Source of the DNA: Candidatus Dormiibacterota bacterium
GTDB lineage: Bacteria > Vulcanimicrobiota > Vulcanimicrobiia > Vulcanimicrobiales > Vulcanimicrobiaceae
DNA: 38,970 nt
Direction of reading: 5' to 3'
Assembly: GCA_035532035.1 (NCBI GenBank)
Contig: DATKRS010000023.1
Coordinates: forward strand, 1 to 38,970
Shown: positions 14,837 to 25,579 of the stretch, in pieces
Layout: each line of letters opens with the position of its first letter
Position numbering within the stretch: position 1 is the stretch's first letter
Program-made: the position numbers and the translations under genes
The notes under the pieces: model-generated
Told to the model about the DNA's origin: nothing
The model's database searches: none
What the model saw: the letters and a program-made list of their open reading frames with translations, nothing else

Positions 14837-16105
14837 TTAGAGCATCACCCGGCGGAAGTCGGCGAGCGCGTTCGCGACATAGACGAGAAAGCGCGCCGCG
14901 CTCGCTCCGTCGATGACGCGGTGGTCGTAGCTGACGCTGATCGGTAAGACCAATCGCGCGACGAAGCGCTTCTTATTCCAAACGGGTTTCATCGCCGCGC
15001 GCGTCGCGCCGAGGATCGCGACCTCGGGGGCATTGACGATCTGGGTGAACTGCGTGCCGCCGATGCCGCCGATCGACGAGATGGTGAACGAGCCGCCGCT
15101 CATTTCGGCCAGGTTGAGCTTCCCTTCCCGCGCTTTCGTCGCGAGCTCCGCGGCCTCGGCCGCGATCTCGAGCAGCCCCTTTGCGTCGGCGTTCTTGAGA
15201 ACGGGAACGACGAGCCCGTCCTTCGTGTCGGCGGCGAAGCCGATGTTGTAGTAGTGCTTGTAGACGAGCTGGTCGCCGTCGAGCGAGCTGTTGAACTCGG
15301 GGAACTCCTTGAGCGCTGCAACGCACGCCCGCACGAGAAAGGCGAGCATCGTGAGCTTCGCGCGTTTTTTCTTGGCTTGTTCCGCGTTGATTTTCACGCG
15401 GAACTTTTCGAGCCCGGTCACGTCCGCTTCGTCGTAGTTCGTGATGTGCGGAATCTGCAGCCAGTTGCGATGGAGATTCGGCCCCGCGATGCGCCGAATG
15501 CGCGAGAGCGGCTTGCGTTCGATTGGCCCGTAGCGGGCGAAATCGACCGCCGGCCATGGTGGAAGACCGGCGCCGATGCCGCCAGTGCCCGCGGTGCCGG
15601 CGAGTGCGGCTTTGACGAAGCCTTGCACGTCCTCGCGGCTGATGCGGCCATGCGGCCCCGTTCCGGAGAGCGCGTGCACGTCCACGCCGAGCTCGCGCGC
15701 GAAACGCCGGATCGATGGGCTCGCGTGAACGATTGCGCCGTTGCCGGATCGCGTCGCCGATGGCGGCTGAGGCTGGGGCGCAGGCGCTGCTTGCGGTTGT
15801 GGCGCAGGTGCTGCTTGCGGTTGTGGCGCAGGCGCTGCTTGCGGCTGAGGCGGCGCTTGTGCCGCGGCTGGCGCGATCGTCGCAATGACCGTGCCCTGCG
15901 AGACGGAGTCGCCGACTTTGACGTTGACTTGTGCGATCGTTCCCTCGGCCGGCGACGGGATCTCCATCGACGCCTTTTCGCTCTCGAGCGTGATCAGCGA
16001 ATCGTTCTGCTTGACGCGCTGACCGGGCTTGACGAGCACTTCGATCACCGGCACATCTTTGAAGTTGCCGATGTCGGGAACGCGCAGCTCGACCGTCTCC
16101 GCCAT
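14837..16105 (-). CDS. aceF: Dihydrolipoamide acetyltransferase, PDH E2
   Basis: The 422-residue E2 core of pyruvate dehydrogenase, moving acetyl groups from E1 to CoA. A lipoyl domain (1-78) carries Lys44 in LESEKASME. A Pro/Ala/Gln linker follows (about 80-115) with a repeated QAAPAPQP unit. The E1/E3-binding domain is at about 128-165 (ASPSIRRFARELGVD, GRISREDV). The catalytic domain (about 195-422) ends with SYDHRVIDG, holding His395 and Asp399. One lipoyl domain is fewer than the three of E. coli. The ATG is 5 bases after the aceE stop, one operon. No lpd gene is in the window. Nothing notable is seen in the 117 bases between this gene and the luxR-type gene. Confidence 0.96.
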   Translation of the reverse strand: MAETVELRVPDIGNFKDVPVIEVLVKPGQRVKQNDSLITLESEKASMEIPSPAEGTIAQVNVKVGDSVSQGTVIATIAPAAAQAPPQPQAAPAPQPQAAPAPQPQAAPAPQPQPPSATRSGNGAIVHASPSIRRFARELGVDVHALSGTGPHGRISREDVQGFVKAALAGTAGTGGIGAGLPPWPAVDFARYGPIERKPLSRIRRIAGPNLHRNWLQIPHITNYDEADVTGLEKFRVKINAEQAKKKRAKLTMLAFLVRACVAALKEFPEFNSSLDGDQLVYKHYYNIGFAADTKDGLVVPVLKNADAKGLLEIAAEAAELATKAREGKLNLAEMSGGSFTISSIGGIGGTQFTQIVNAPEVAILGATRAAMKPVWNKKRFVARLVLPISVSYDHRVIDGASAARFLVYVANALADFRRVML

Positions 16106-16110
16106 GCGCC

Positions 16111-18807
16111 CTACACCGTGACCGGATTGGGTTTTTCGGGATCGATATCGTACTTCACGAGCGCCTTTGCGGGCGCGTCGCGCGAAACGGCGCCCTCGTC
16201 AGCGAGCGCGCTCAGTGCGGCGAGCGCGACGTAGCGGCGATCCACTTCGAAGAAGGCGCGAAGCTGCTTGCGGTAATCGCTGCGGCCGTACCCGTCGGTG
16301 CCGAGCGTCGCGTAGCGCCGCGTTGCGGAGCCGGCTGACGTGACGAACGGGCGAATCTGCTCGGCGAACGTGCGCACGTAATCGCTGGCCGCAATACCCG
16401 GCCCAGTGCGCCCTTCCAGGCATTGCTCGACGTACGAGCGCTTCGGTGGCTCGCCCGGATGCAGCATGTTCCACCGCTGCGCGGCCACGCCGTCGCGCTG
16501 CAGCAGGTTGAAGCTCGTCGTGCTCCACACGTCGCTGCGGACGCTCCAGTCTTTCTCGAGCAGCTCCGCGCCGGCGAGCACTTCGCGCAAGATCGCGCCG
16601 GAGCCGAAGAGCTGCACGCGCGGCTCGTTTCCCGCTCCACCGTCGCGCAGCAGATACATGCCGCGCAGAATCCCTTCGAGCGCGTTCTGGGGCATCTCCG
16701 GATGGTGGTAGTTCTCGTTGAGCAAGGTGATGTAGTAATACACGTCCTCCTGCTCGGCGAGCATGCGCCGCAGGCCGTCTTGGATGATGACCGCCACCTC
16801 GTAGCCGAACGTCGGATCGTAGCTGCGGCAGTTCGGAACGACCGATGCGATGACGTGGCTCTGCCCGTCTTCGTGCTGCAAGCCCTCACCGTTGAGCGTC
16901 GTTCGGCCCGACGTGCCGCCGAGCAGGAAACCGCGCGTACGGCTGTCGCCTGCCGCCCACGCGAGATCTCCTACCCGTTGAAATCCGAACATCGAGTAGA
17001 AGATGTAGAACGGGATCATCGGGAGGTTGTGATTGGAGTACGACGTGCCGGCTGCAATCCACGACGAGATCGCGCCGGCTTCGTTGATGCCCTCCTGCAG
17101 AATCTGGCCGAGCCGGTCCTCACGATACCACATGAGCTGTTCGGCGTCTTGCGGCTGATAGAGCTGGCCGACGGACGAGTAGATCCCGAGCTGCCGGAAG
17201 AGACCCTCCATGCCGAACGTGCGCGATTCGTCTGCGACGATCGGAACGACGCGCGGCCCGATCGTGGGGTCGCGTACGATGGCGCTCAGGATACGCACGA
17301 ACGCCATCGTGGTGGAATGTTCGCGCTCAGCGCCGCTCTTGACTTGCGCATCGAAGGCGCTCAGCGCCGGCACGGTCAGCGCGACCGACGTCCGGCGCCG
17401 CTGCGGCAGCGATCCCCGGTCGTGCATGCGCGCGCGCAGGTAGTGCATCTCCGCGCTGCCCTCGGGCGGGCGGCAGAATGGAATGCTCTCGATCTGCTCG
17501 TCGGTGACCGGTATGTCGAAGCGATCTCGGAAAGCGCGCAGATCGTCGACGCCCATCTTCTTGGCTTGATGGGCGATGTTCTGGGCTTCGCCCGCGCCGC
17601 CCATTCCGTAGCCTTTGATCGTCTTAGCGAGGATGACCACGGGCGAACCGCGATGCTCGAACGCGGCTCGGTACGCAGCGTAGATCTTCGCGGGATCGTG
17701 ACCGCCGCGCTGAAGCGCCCAGATTTGATCGTCGTTCCAGTCGGCGACCAGCGCCGCCGTCTCCGGATACCGGCCGAAGAACTTCTCACGCACGAATCGT
17801 CCGTTACGCGACTTGAACGTCTGATAGTCGCCGTCGACGCACTCGTCCATGAGCTGCACGAGCCGGCCGGTCGTATCGGCCGCGAGCAGCGGATCCCAGT
17901 TGCTTCCCCAAATGACCTTGATCACTCTCCAGCCGTTGCCGCGGAAAACGCGCTCGAGTTCTTGGATGATCTTGCCGTTGCCGCGAACCGGACCGTCGAG
18001 GCGCTGCAGATTGCAGTTCACGACCCAGATGAGGTTGTCGAGGTGCTCGCGTCCCGCGAGCGAGAGCGAGCCGAGCGATTCCGGCTCGTCCATCTCTCCG
18101 TCGCCGAGGAAGGCCCAGACTTTGCGATCGCTCGTTGCGATGAGCCCGCGGTCGTTGAGATAGCGCATGAAGCGCGCCTGCGCGATCGACATGATTGCGC
18201 CGAGGCCCATCGAGACCGTCGGATACTGCCAGAACGCGGGCATCAGCCACGGATGCGGATACGAAGAGAGTCCCTTTCCGTCAACCTCGCGCCGAAAGTG
18301 CTCGAGCTGCTCTTCAGCGATTCGACCTTCGAGGAACGCGCGTGCGTAGATGCCTGGGGAAGAATGCCCTTGGTAGAAGATCATGTCGCCGCCGAAACCA
18401 TCGGTTCCGTCCGGACCAGGCTCGGCCGGCGCGCGGAAAAAGTGGCTCTGCCCGATGTCGAACAACGTCGCTGCGGAAGCGAACGTTGCAACGTGCCCAC
18501 CGAGCTCCGAGCTCAGCTTGTTGGCGCGCACGACCATGGCGAGCGCGTTCCAGCGCACGTAGTGGCGCAAGCGCGCTTCGATCGCTCGGTCGCCGGGAAA
18601 CGGCGCCTGCTGGTCCGGCGGAATCGTGTTGACGTAGGGCGTCTCGACGCCGATAGAGACGTGCGCGCCGCCCTTCCACGCCTCGTCGACGATCCGGTGG
18701 ATCAGCTCGCGCGCGCGCTCCGGCCCCTCGGCGGCGAGCACGCCGCGCATCGCATCTACCCATTCTTGGGTCTCTTGTGGATCGGGATCCGACCGCTGCA
18801 TCGCCAT
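16111..18807 (-). CDS. aceE: Pyruvate dehydrogenase E1, homodimeric type
   Basis: An 898-residue single-chain E1 that decarboxylates pyruvate with TPP. The TPP motif is GDGEMDEPES with Gly235-Asp236-Gly237 and the Asn pair in VVNCNLQRLDG about 26 residues on. YINTIP-like YVNTIPPDQQ, ELGGHVATFASAATLFDIG and GQGHSS-type FYQGHSSPGIYARAFLEGR match E. coli AceE along its length. The start at 18807 (MAMQRSDPDPQETQEW) aligns with the family; the frame stays open to 18945 but that part overlaps the thiC riboswitch leader and has no family match. ATG at 18801 is an alternative. Followed closely by aceF. Back to back with thiC, which makes the precursor of its cofactor. Confidence 0.96.
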   Translation of the reverse strand: MAMQRSDPDPQETQEWVDAMRGVLAAEGPERARELIHRIVDEAWKGGAHVSIGVETPYVNTIPPDQQAPFPGDRAIEARLRHYVRWNALAMVVRANKLSSELGGHVATFASAATLFDIGQSHFFRAPAEPGPDGTDGFGGDMIFYQGHSSPGIYARAFLEGRIAEEQLEHFRREVDGKGLSSYPHPWLMPAFWQYPTVSMGLGAIMSIAQARFMRYLNDRGLIATSDRKVWAFLGDGEMDEPESLGSLSLAGREHLDNLIWVVNCNLQRLDGPVRGNGKIIQELERVFRGNGWRVIKVIWGSNWDPLLAADTTGRLVQLMDECVDGDYQTFKSRNGRFVREKFFGRYPETAALVADWNDDQIWALQRGGHDPAKIYAAYRAAFEHRGSPVVILAKTIKGYGMGGAGEAQNIAHQAKKMGVDDLRAFRDRFDIPVTDEQIESIPFCRPPEGSAEMHYLRARMHDRGSLPQRRRTSVALTVPALSAFDAQVKSGAEREHSTTMAFVRILSAIVRDPTIGPRVVPIVADESRTFGMEGLFRQLGIYSSVGQLYQPQDAEQLMWYREDRLGQILQEGINEAGAISSWIAAGTSYSNHNLPMIPFYIFYSMFGFQRVGDLAWAAGDSRTRGFLLGGTSGRTTLNGEGLQHEDGQSHVIASVVPNCRSYDPTFGYEVAVIIQDGLRRMLAEQEDVYYYITLLNENYHHPEMPQNALEGILRGMYLLRDGGAGNEPRVQLFGSGAILREVLAGAELLEKDWSVRSDVWSTTSFNLLQRDGVAAQRWNMLHPGEPPKRSYVEQCLEGRTGPGIAASDYVRTFAEQIRPFVTSAGSATRRYATLGTDGYGRSDYRKQLRAFFEVDRRYVALAALSALADEGAVSRDAPAKALVKYDIDPEKPNPVTV

Positions 18808-18874
18808 GAATGGCTCTGCATTCCGCCAGCGGATGGGAACCCTTGCCTCTGGGGTGATCCTTTCTGCCGAGTAG

Positions 18875-20725
<1,851 letters not shown>

Positions 20726-20734
20726 CGATACGTT

Positions 20735-21226
20735 TTGCAACCGTTGCAGGCCGTGCTCTTCGACCGTGACGGGACGCTCGTCGTCGACGTGCCGTATAAC
20801 GGCGACCCCGGCGCGGTCGTTCCTGTCGACGGTGCGCGCAAGTGCCTCGACCGGCTTCGTGCCGCCGAGTTGAAGCTCGGCATCGTGAGCAATCAAAGCG
20901 GCATCGGGCGCGGTACGATCACCTACGCGCAGATGGAAGCCGTGAACGCCCGCATCGAGGAGATGCTCGGCAATTTCGACGGATGGTTCGTCTGCCCGCA
21001 TGCGCCCGAAGACGATTGCGCATGCCGCAAGCCCAAGCCGAAGCTTCTTCTCGACGCCGCGGACGCGTTCGGCGTCGAGCCGTCGGCATGCGTCTTCATC
21101 GGCGATACAGACGTCGACGTGGAGGCTGCGCGCAACGCCGGAATGCGCATGCTGCGCGTCGGCTCGGCGTTGACGCTCGCCCAGGCGTGCAGCGGACTCT
21201 TACGGATGCAAGACGAGAGGAGCTAG
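20735..21226 (+). CDS. gmhB: HAD-IIIA phosphatase, GmhB-like
   Basis: A 163-residue HAD phosphatase close to D-glycero-D-manno-heptose 1,7-bisphosphate phosphatase. Motifs: DRDGT (residues about 10-14) with both Asp residues, SNQSGIGRG (motif II), the zinc loop CPHAPEDDCACRKPKP, and GDTDVDVEAA (motif IV). The zinc loop is the mark of GmhB-type enzymes. In heptose synthesis it removes the C7 phosphate; histidinol phosphatases of the same branch are the main alternative. The start is TTG at 20735 with a weak ribosome site, 9 bases after thiC, so it is probably co-transcribed. No other heptose genes are in the window. The 212 bases after it (21227-21438) hold no convincing gene. Confidence 0.8.
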   Translation: MQPLQAVLFDRDGTLVVDVPYNGDPGAVVPVDGARKCLDRLRAAELKLGIVSNQSGIGRGTITYAQMEAVNARIEEMLGNFDGWFVCPHAPEDDCACRKPKPKLLLDAADAFGVEPSACVFIGDTDVDVEAARNAGMRMLRVGSALTLAQACSGLLRMQDERS

Positions 21227-21438
21227 GACGGAGCTTTTCGCGCACACTCGATGATCGACTGCGCAAGCGCAGCGCGATCGGCGATGAGATCGATAAGGAA
21301 TCCATCGGAACGCATTGACGAGCTGATAGCAGAACTCACGGACTGGCGTGGCAGAACGTCTGCCGATATCCGCTGTGGTCTCACGACGGAACGATCGCCG
21401 TCGCCAACGCCCACAAGGAGAAGGAGAAGCTCCGAGTA

Positions 21439-22098
21439 CTAGCGCGTTTTTAGCCAGTAGTCGACGTCGGCGCCGTGGGCCTGCGTCCATGCGGGCGCGA
21501 GCGCGCCGAGCAGCGCGCTGCGCGGAATGAGCACGGTGCGCTGGAAGTGGTGCCACGTGTCCAGGACGCGCTCGACGTAGGTTTGCGTTTCGGAGTACGG
21601 CGGAACTCCGCCAAACTCCGCAACGGCTTGCGGGCCTGCATTGTACGCGGCAAACGTCAGCGCGTAGCGGTTTGCCTTGTGCGCGAAGCGCTGCACGAGG
21701 CCACTGAGGTAGCGCGCTGCACCGGCGAGGTTTTGTTCCGGGTTGCGCGGGTTTACGTTCAGCGTGGCAGCCGTGCCGGGCATGAGCTGCCCGAGCCCCA
21801 TGGCTCCGGCACCGGAGACGGCGTGCGTGTGCCACCGGGACTCCACGGTGACGACCGCTGCCAGCATGTTGGCGTCGATGTGCCAGCGGGCCGCGTTGAT
21901 GAGAAGATGGTGTGCGAGCTCGCGGCTCAACCAGGCCGGCATCTGGGGGTTGATACCACGTAGGACCTTTGCATAGATCGAAACGACCTTCGGGGTCGCC
22001 GGCAGGCTTCTGGTCGCCGCGGCGGCAGGCGCTCCGGCGCCGAGGACGCAAGAGACGAACGCCGCTCCAATGAGGAACGTCCCAATGCTGCTACGCAT
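21439..22098 (-). CDS. Lytic transglycosylase, SLT family
   Basis: A 219-residue exported peptidoglycan lyase. The signal peptide covers about 1-28 (ending GAPAAAA). The SLT domain (about 65-175) has VVTVESRW with the catalytic Glu, GAMGLGQLMPGTAATL, the NLAGAARYLSGL segment and LTFAAYNAGPQAV. These enzymes cleave glycan strands, making 1,6-anhydro ends, for wall turnover or for inserting envelope machines. ATG at 22098 with a GGGGG run upstream starts a clean signal peptide; the open frame before it is Pro and Glu rich and reads as non-coding. It is tail to tail with nothing obvious and head to head with the small frame at 22141. Confidence 0.9.
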   Translation of the reverse strand: MRSSIGTFLIGAAFVSCVLGAGAPAAAATRSLPATPKVVSIYAKVLRGINPQMPAWLSRELAHHLLINAARWHIDANMLAAVVTVESRWHTHAVSGAGAMGLGQLMPGTAATLNVNPRNPEQNLAGAARYLSGLVQRFAHKANRYALTFAAYNAGPQAVAEFGGVPPYSETQTYVERVLDTWHHFQRTVLIPRSALLGALAPAWTQAHGADVDYWLKTR

Positions 22099-22140
22099 CG
22101 TCGCCCCCGTTCGGCTCCCTCCCGGGCCCTCCTCCCCGGT

Positions 22141-22269
22141 ATGACCCGGAGGGGCTGGGGGTTCGTAATGGGCTTTCTCTTCCTCGTAATGTGCGGGCTC
22201 ATCGCGTGGGGGCAGTGGTACGCCGTTCACGTCAACGTGCCGCGTTTCGAATCGCGCGCCGCTCGGTGA
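22141..22269 (+). CDS. Possible small membrane protein
   Basis: A 42-codon frame whose product has a basic start (MTRRGW), one clear membrane helix (FVMGFLFLVMCGLIAWGQW, about residues 8-26) and a short tail. A second ATG at 22168, preceded by a GGGGG run, would give 33 residues with the helix at the very start. It lies in the 274-base gap between the divergent transglycosylase and Asp-box genes. Codon use is as GC-rich as its neighbours. No relative is recognised; it could be a chance frame. Confidence 0.35.
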   Translation: MTRRGWGFVMGFLFLVMCGLIAWGQWYAVHVNVPRFESRAAR

Positions 22270-22372
22270 AACCGGCGGAGGCGTCCGTCGTAAGCATTTG
22301 AGCATACTCTGATGACGCGCACGCAGGAGTTTGTGCGCGCACATTGCACCGGCTTCGCAAGGAGAGACTTGG

Positions 22373-25300
22373 ATGCATCGCTTGTTTGCCGTCGCAGTTT
22401 GTGCGGCCGCCTTCCTTTGTTCGTCGCCGGCGGCGGCGAACGCCGCAGCGCCTCCGTCGCCCGCGCCTTCGATGAGGCCCGCCGCGCCGAGCCCGCACGC
22501 CAGCCCGACGCCCACCGCGTCACCGACGCCGACCCCGGGGCCTGCGTGGGGTAACGCGAGCTGGCGAGAGATGGGGCCCGCAGCCGGCGGGGGACGAATC
22601 GCCGCCGTCGCTGGAACCGATCAGGATCCCAATCTCTACTACGTTGGAACGGCCGGCGGCGGCGTTTGGAAGAGCGCGAACGCGGGCGAGACGTGGGATC
22701 CGGTCTTCGACAAGGAGCCGATCGCGGCGATCGGCGCGGTAACGATCGATCCGAACGACGATCGCACGGTTTGGGTCGGAACGGGCGAATCCAATCCGCG
22801 TAACGACGTGAGCTACGGAGACGGCGTCTACAAGAGCACCGACGGCGGTGGGACATGGACGAACATGGGGCTGCGCGATACGAAGCAAATCTCGCGCATT
22901 CTCGTCGATCCTCACGATTCTCGCCACGTCATCGTAGGTGCCCTCGGCAATCTCTTCGCGGACTCCCACGACCGCGGCGTCTACGTGACGTGGGATGGGG
23001 GCAAGACGTGGCAGCAGACGCTTTACGTCGGCCCGCAGAGCGGCGCGTCGGACCTCGCCATGGACGTGCAGAATCCCAACGTGATCTACGCCGGCATTTG
23101 GCAGTTCCGGAGGCGCCCGTGGACGTTCACGAGCGGCGGCCCACAAGACGGCCTCTACAAATCGACCGATGGCGGGCGCACGTGGACGAAGCTGACCGGG
23201 CACGGTCTGCCGGCCGGCGTAACGGGGCGGATCGGTCTCGCCGTCGCGCCGAGCGACGGAAACCGCGTCTACGCGCTCATCGAGTCGAGCGCGGGGATCC
23301 TCTGGCGTTCGGACGATGCAGGTGCAACGTGGAAGATGGTTTCGAACGACACCCTCGTCGACCAACGCCCGTTCTACTTCTCGCACATCGCGGTCGATCC
23401 GAAGAATCCCGATCGCGTCTACGCGGTCTCGATGATGCTCGCGCTCTCCAAGGACGGTGGAAAGACGTTCCATCCGATCGCGCAAGCGGTGCACGTGGAT
23501 TATCACGCCATTTGGATCGCACCGGATAATCCGCAGCGCATCATCGTCGGCGAAGACGGCGGCTACGCGCTCACGCTCGACGGCGGGCAGAACTGGTCGT
23601 CCTCGCTCAACATGCCGATTGCCCAAATCTATCGCATTGGGCTCGACAGCGGCAATCCGTACACCGTCTGCGCGGGTCTGCAGGACAACAACGCGTGGTG
23701 CGGCCCCTCGAACTCGCTCGATCCTGCAGGCATCCTCAACAAGCACTGGATTGTAACGGCCGGCGGGGACGGAGAGTGGTCGCTCGTCGATCCAAGCGAT
23801 CCGAACTGGATCTGGTCGGATAGCGAGGACGGCGCCCTGCAGATTTACAACCGGGTGACGCAAGACGGCTGGTTCGCCGATCCCTACGACCAGCTCGGTG
23901 GCGAGAGCTTCGATCTCGCAACCAGCCGGTACCGCTTCAACTGGGAGTCGCCGATTGCGTTTGCGCCGTGGGATCCGCACGTCGGATGGTACGGCGGCAA
24001 CGTCATCTTTCAGACAACCGACCGCGGAAAGAGCTGGACGGTAATCAGTCCCGATCTGACGCGCAACGACAAGGCGCATCAGCAACCCGCGGGCGGACCG
24101 GTTACGCACGACGTTTCGGGAGCCGAATACAGCGATACGATACTCGACATCGAGGGGTCGACGCTGCGCCGCGGCGAGATCTGGGTGGGTACGGACGACG
24201 GGTACGTGCAGATGACGCTCGATGGCGGCAAACAGTGGCACAACGTGACGCCGCCCGGCGCTCCGGCGTACGGCCGCTTCGCGACGGTGGCGCCTTCGAC
24301 GCTGCGCGATGGAACCGTCTACGCGATCGAAGACGACCACTACACGGGCGACGACGCGCCGTACGCGTGGGTGACGCGCGACTACGGCCGGCACTGGACG
24401 TCGATTGCCGGCGGGATCCCGCGCACCGAGTGGGCGCGCTCGATCAGGCCCGACATCAAGAATCCGAACGTCGTCTACCTCGGCACCGAGCTCGGGATCT
24501 ATCTCTCATATGACGGCGGTACGACCTGGCATTCGTTCCTCAACAATATGCCGCACGTCTCCGTGCACGACATTCGCATGCAGCCGCAGTTCGACGACCT
24601 CGTGCTCGCGACGCACGGCCGCTCCGTGTATGTCATGGACGACATGCGCCCGATCCAAGAGCTGCAAACGGCTATTGCGCGTGGGACGTATCTCTTCCAG
24701 CCGCGCACGGCGTACGAGTACACGTTGCACGAGAACGACGAAGGCACGTACACGCGCTACGCCGCCGACAACCCGCCCTACGGCGTGATGATCTCCTTCT
24801 ATCAATCGGCGCCGCAAAAGAGCGCGCCGAAGATCGAGATCCTCGACGCGCGCGGCCACGTCATCCGTACGATCTCCGGCACGCACGCAGTCGGGGGCAA
24901 GCAGGTGCCGTACGTCGAGAACAAAGCGGGATTGAATCGCTACGTGTGGGACTTCACGATCGACGGCCCCGTCAAATACACCGGCGCGCCGAAGATGTTC
25001 CAAGGTCCCGACTCGATCGTCGGCGTTCCTCCGGGGACCTACGCCGTACGCATGACGCTCGGGACGCACACGTATCTCCAGCACTTCGCGGTCAAGCCGG
25101 ATCCGCGGTCGCATTTCACGCAGGCGGAGTACGAGCAGACGTACGCGCTCGGCCGGCACATTCAGGCGCTCTTCTCCAACGTCGACGTGATGCTGAACGC
25201 TCTCGATACGGTGAAGAAGACGCTCGCGGACGACTTGACGAAGGCGCAAAAGGCAAACAATGCCGCGCTCGCAGCACAGATCGTTGCGGCGCAAAATGCC

Positions 25301-25579
25301 CACGACGCGATCTTCAACGAGCTGACCGCGAACTATCAGAACGCGGAGGACAGCATTCAGCGGCCCGGCAAGCTGCGTGAGGACCTCGAAACCGCCTTCT
25401 TCACCGCGCTCGGTCTCGTCACGCAACCGACGACGTCGTACGTCCATCGGGCCGAAGGCGAATACGCGCACGGCGTGTCCGGTTACAACGCCTACGTGCG
25501 GTCCCTCGCCACGCTCAACGCGTCGCTGAAGGCTGCCGGTCTCCCCACGGTGCCCACGAGCGTCAAGGAGGTCCATTGA
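22373..25579 (+). CDS. Exported Asp-box beta-propeller protein (sortilin/VPS10-like), copy 1
   Basis: A 1068-residue protein with a signal peptide (about 1-23) and a Pro/Ser/Thr/Ala-rich linker (about 24-58). A long propeller region (about 60-770) then carries about eleven Asp-box motifs of the S/T-x-D-x-G-x-T-W kind, such as STDGGGTW, WDGGKTW, STDGGRTW, LDGGQNW and SYDGGTTW. Relatives are often labelled glycosyl hydrolase or sortilin-like, but catalysis is not shown. The C-terminal part (about 780-1068) holds a beta-sandwich-like stretch (PPGTYAVRMTLG) and a long helical segment near 930-1010. ATG at 22373 follows AAGGAG by 8 bases. It is coupled to a close paralogue that starts within its stop (TGATG). 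Confidence 0.85.
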   Translation: MHRLFAVAVCAAAFLCSSPAAANAAAPPSPAPSMRPAAPSPHASPTPTASPTPTPGPAWGNASWREMGPAAGGGRIAAVAGTDQDPNLYYVGTAGGGVWKSANAGETWDPVFDKEPIAAIGAVTIDPNDDRTVWVGTGESNPRNDVSYGDGVYKSTDGGGTWTNMGLRDTKQISRILVDPHDSRHVIVGALGNLFADSHDRGVYVTWDGGKTWQQTLYVGPQSGASDLAMDVQNPNVIYAGIWQFRRRPWTFTSGGPQDGLYKSTDGGRTWTKLTGHGLPAGVTGRIGLAVAPSDGNRVYALIESSAGILWRSDDAGATWKMVSNDTLVDQRPFYFSHIAVDPKNPDRVYAVSMMLALSKDGGKTFHPIAQAVHVDYHAIWIAPDNPQRIIVGEDGGYALTLDGGQNWSSSLNMPIAQIYRIGLDSGNPYTVCAGLQDNNAWCGPSNSLDPAGILNKHWIVTAGGDGEWSLVDPSDPNWIWSDSEDGALQIYNRVTQDGWFADPYDQLGGESFDLATSRYRFNWESPIAFAPWDPHVGWYGGNVIFQTTDRGKSWTVISPDLTRNDKAHQQPAGGPVTHDVSGAEYSDTILDIEGSTLRRGEIWVGTDDGYVQMTLDGGKQWHNVTPPGAPAYGRFATVAPSTLRDGTVYAIEDDHYTGDDAPYAWVTRDYGRHWTSIAGGIPRTEWARSIRPDIKNPNVVYLGTELGIYLSYDGGTTWHSFLNNMPHVSVHDIRMQPQFDDLVLATHGRSVYVMDDMRPIQELQTAIARGTYLFQPRTAYEYTLHENDEGTYTRYAADNPPYGVMISFYQSAPQKSAPKIEILDARGHVIRTISGTHAVGGKQVPYVENKAGLNRYVWDFTIDGPVKYTGAPKMFQGPDSIVGVPPGTYAVRMTLGTHTYLQHFAVKPDPRSHFTQAEYEQTYALGRHIQALFSNVDVMLNALDTVKKTLADDLTKAQKANNAALAAQIVAAQNAHDAIFNELTANYQNAEDSIQRPGKLREDLETAFFTALGLVTQPTTSYVHRAEGEYAHGVSGYNAYVRSLATLNASLKAAGLPTVPTSVKEVH

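Noticed and set aside
15766-15850. Near-repeats in aceF that might be a minisatellite or CRISPR-like array
   Set aside because: They code the flexible Pro/Ala/Gln linker between lipoyl and binding domains, which is normal in E2 proteins.
21227-21448. Open frame of about 43 codons on the plus strand ending HDGTIAVANAHKEKEK, and a 63-codon minus-strand frame
   Set aside because: The plus frame has no usable start codon and runs into the end of the transglycosylase gene; the minus frame has no ribosome site or recognisable fold. Kept as an empty gap.
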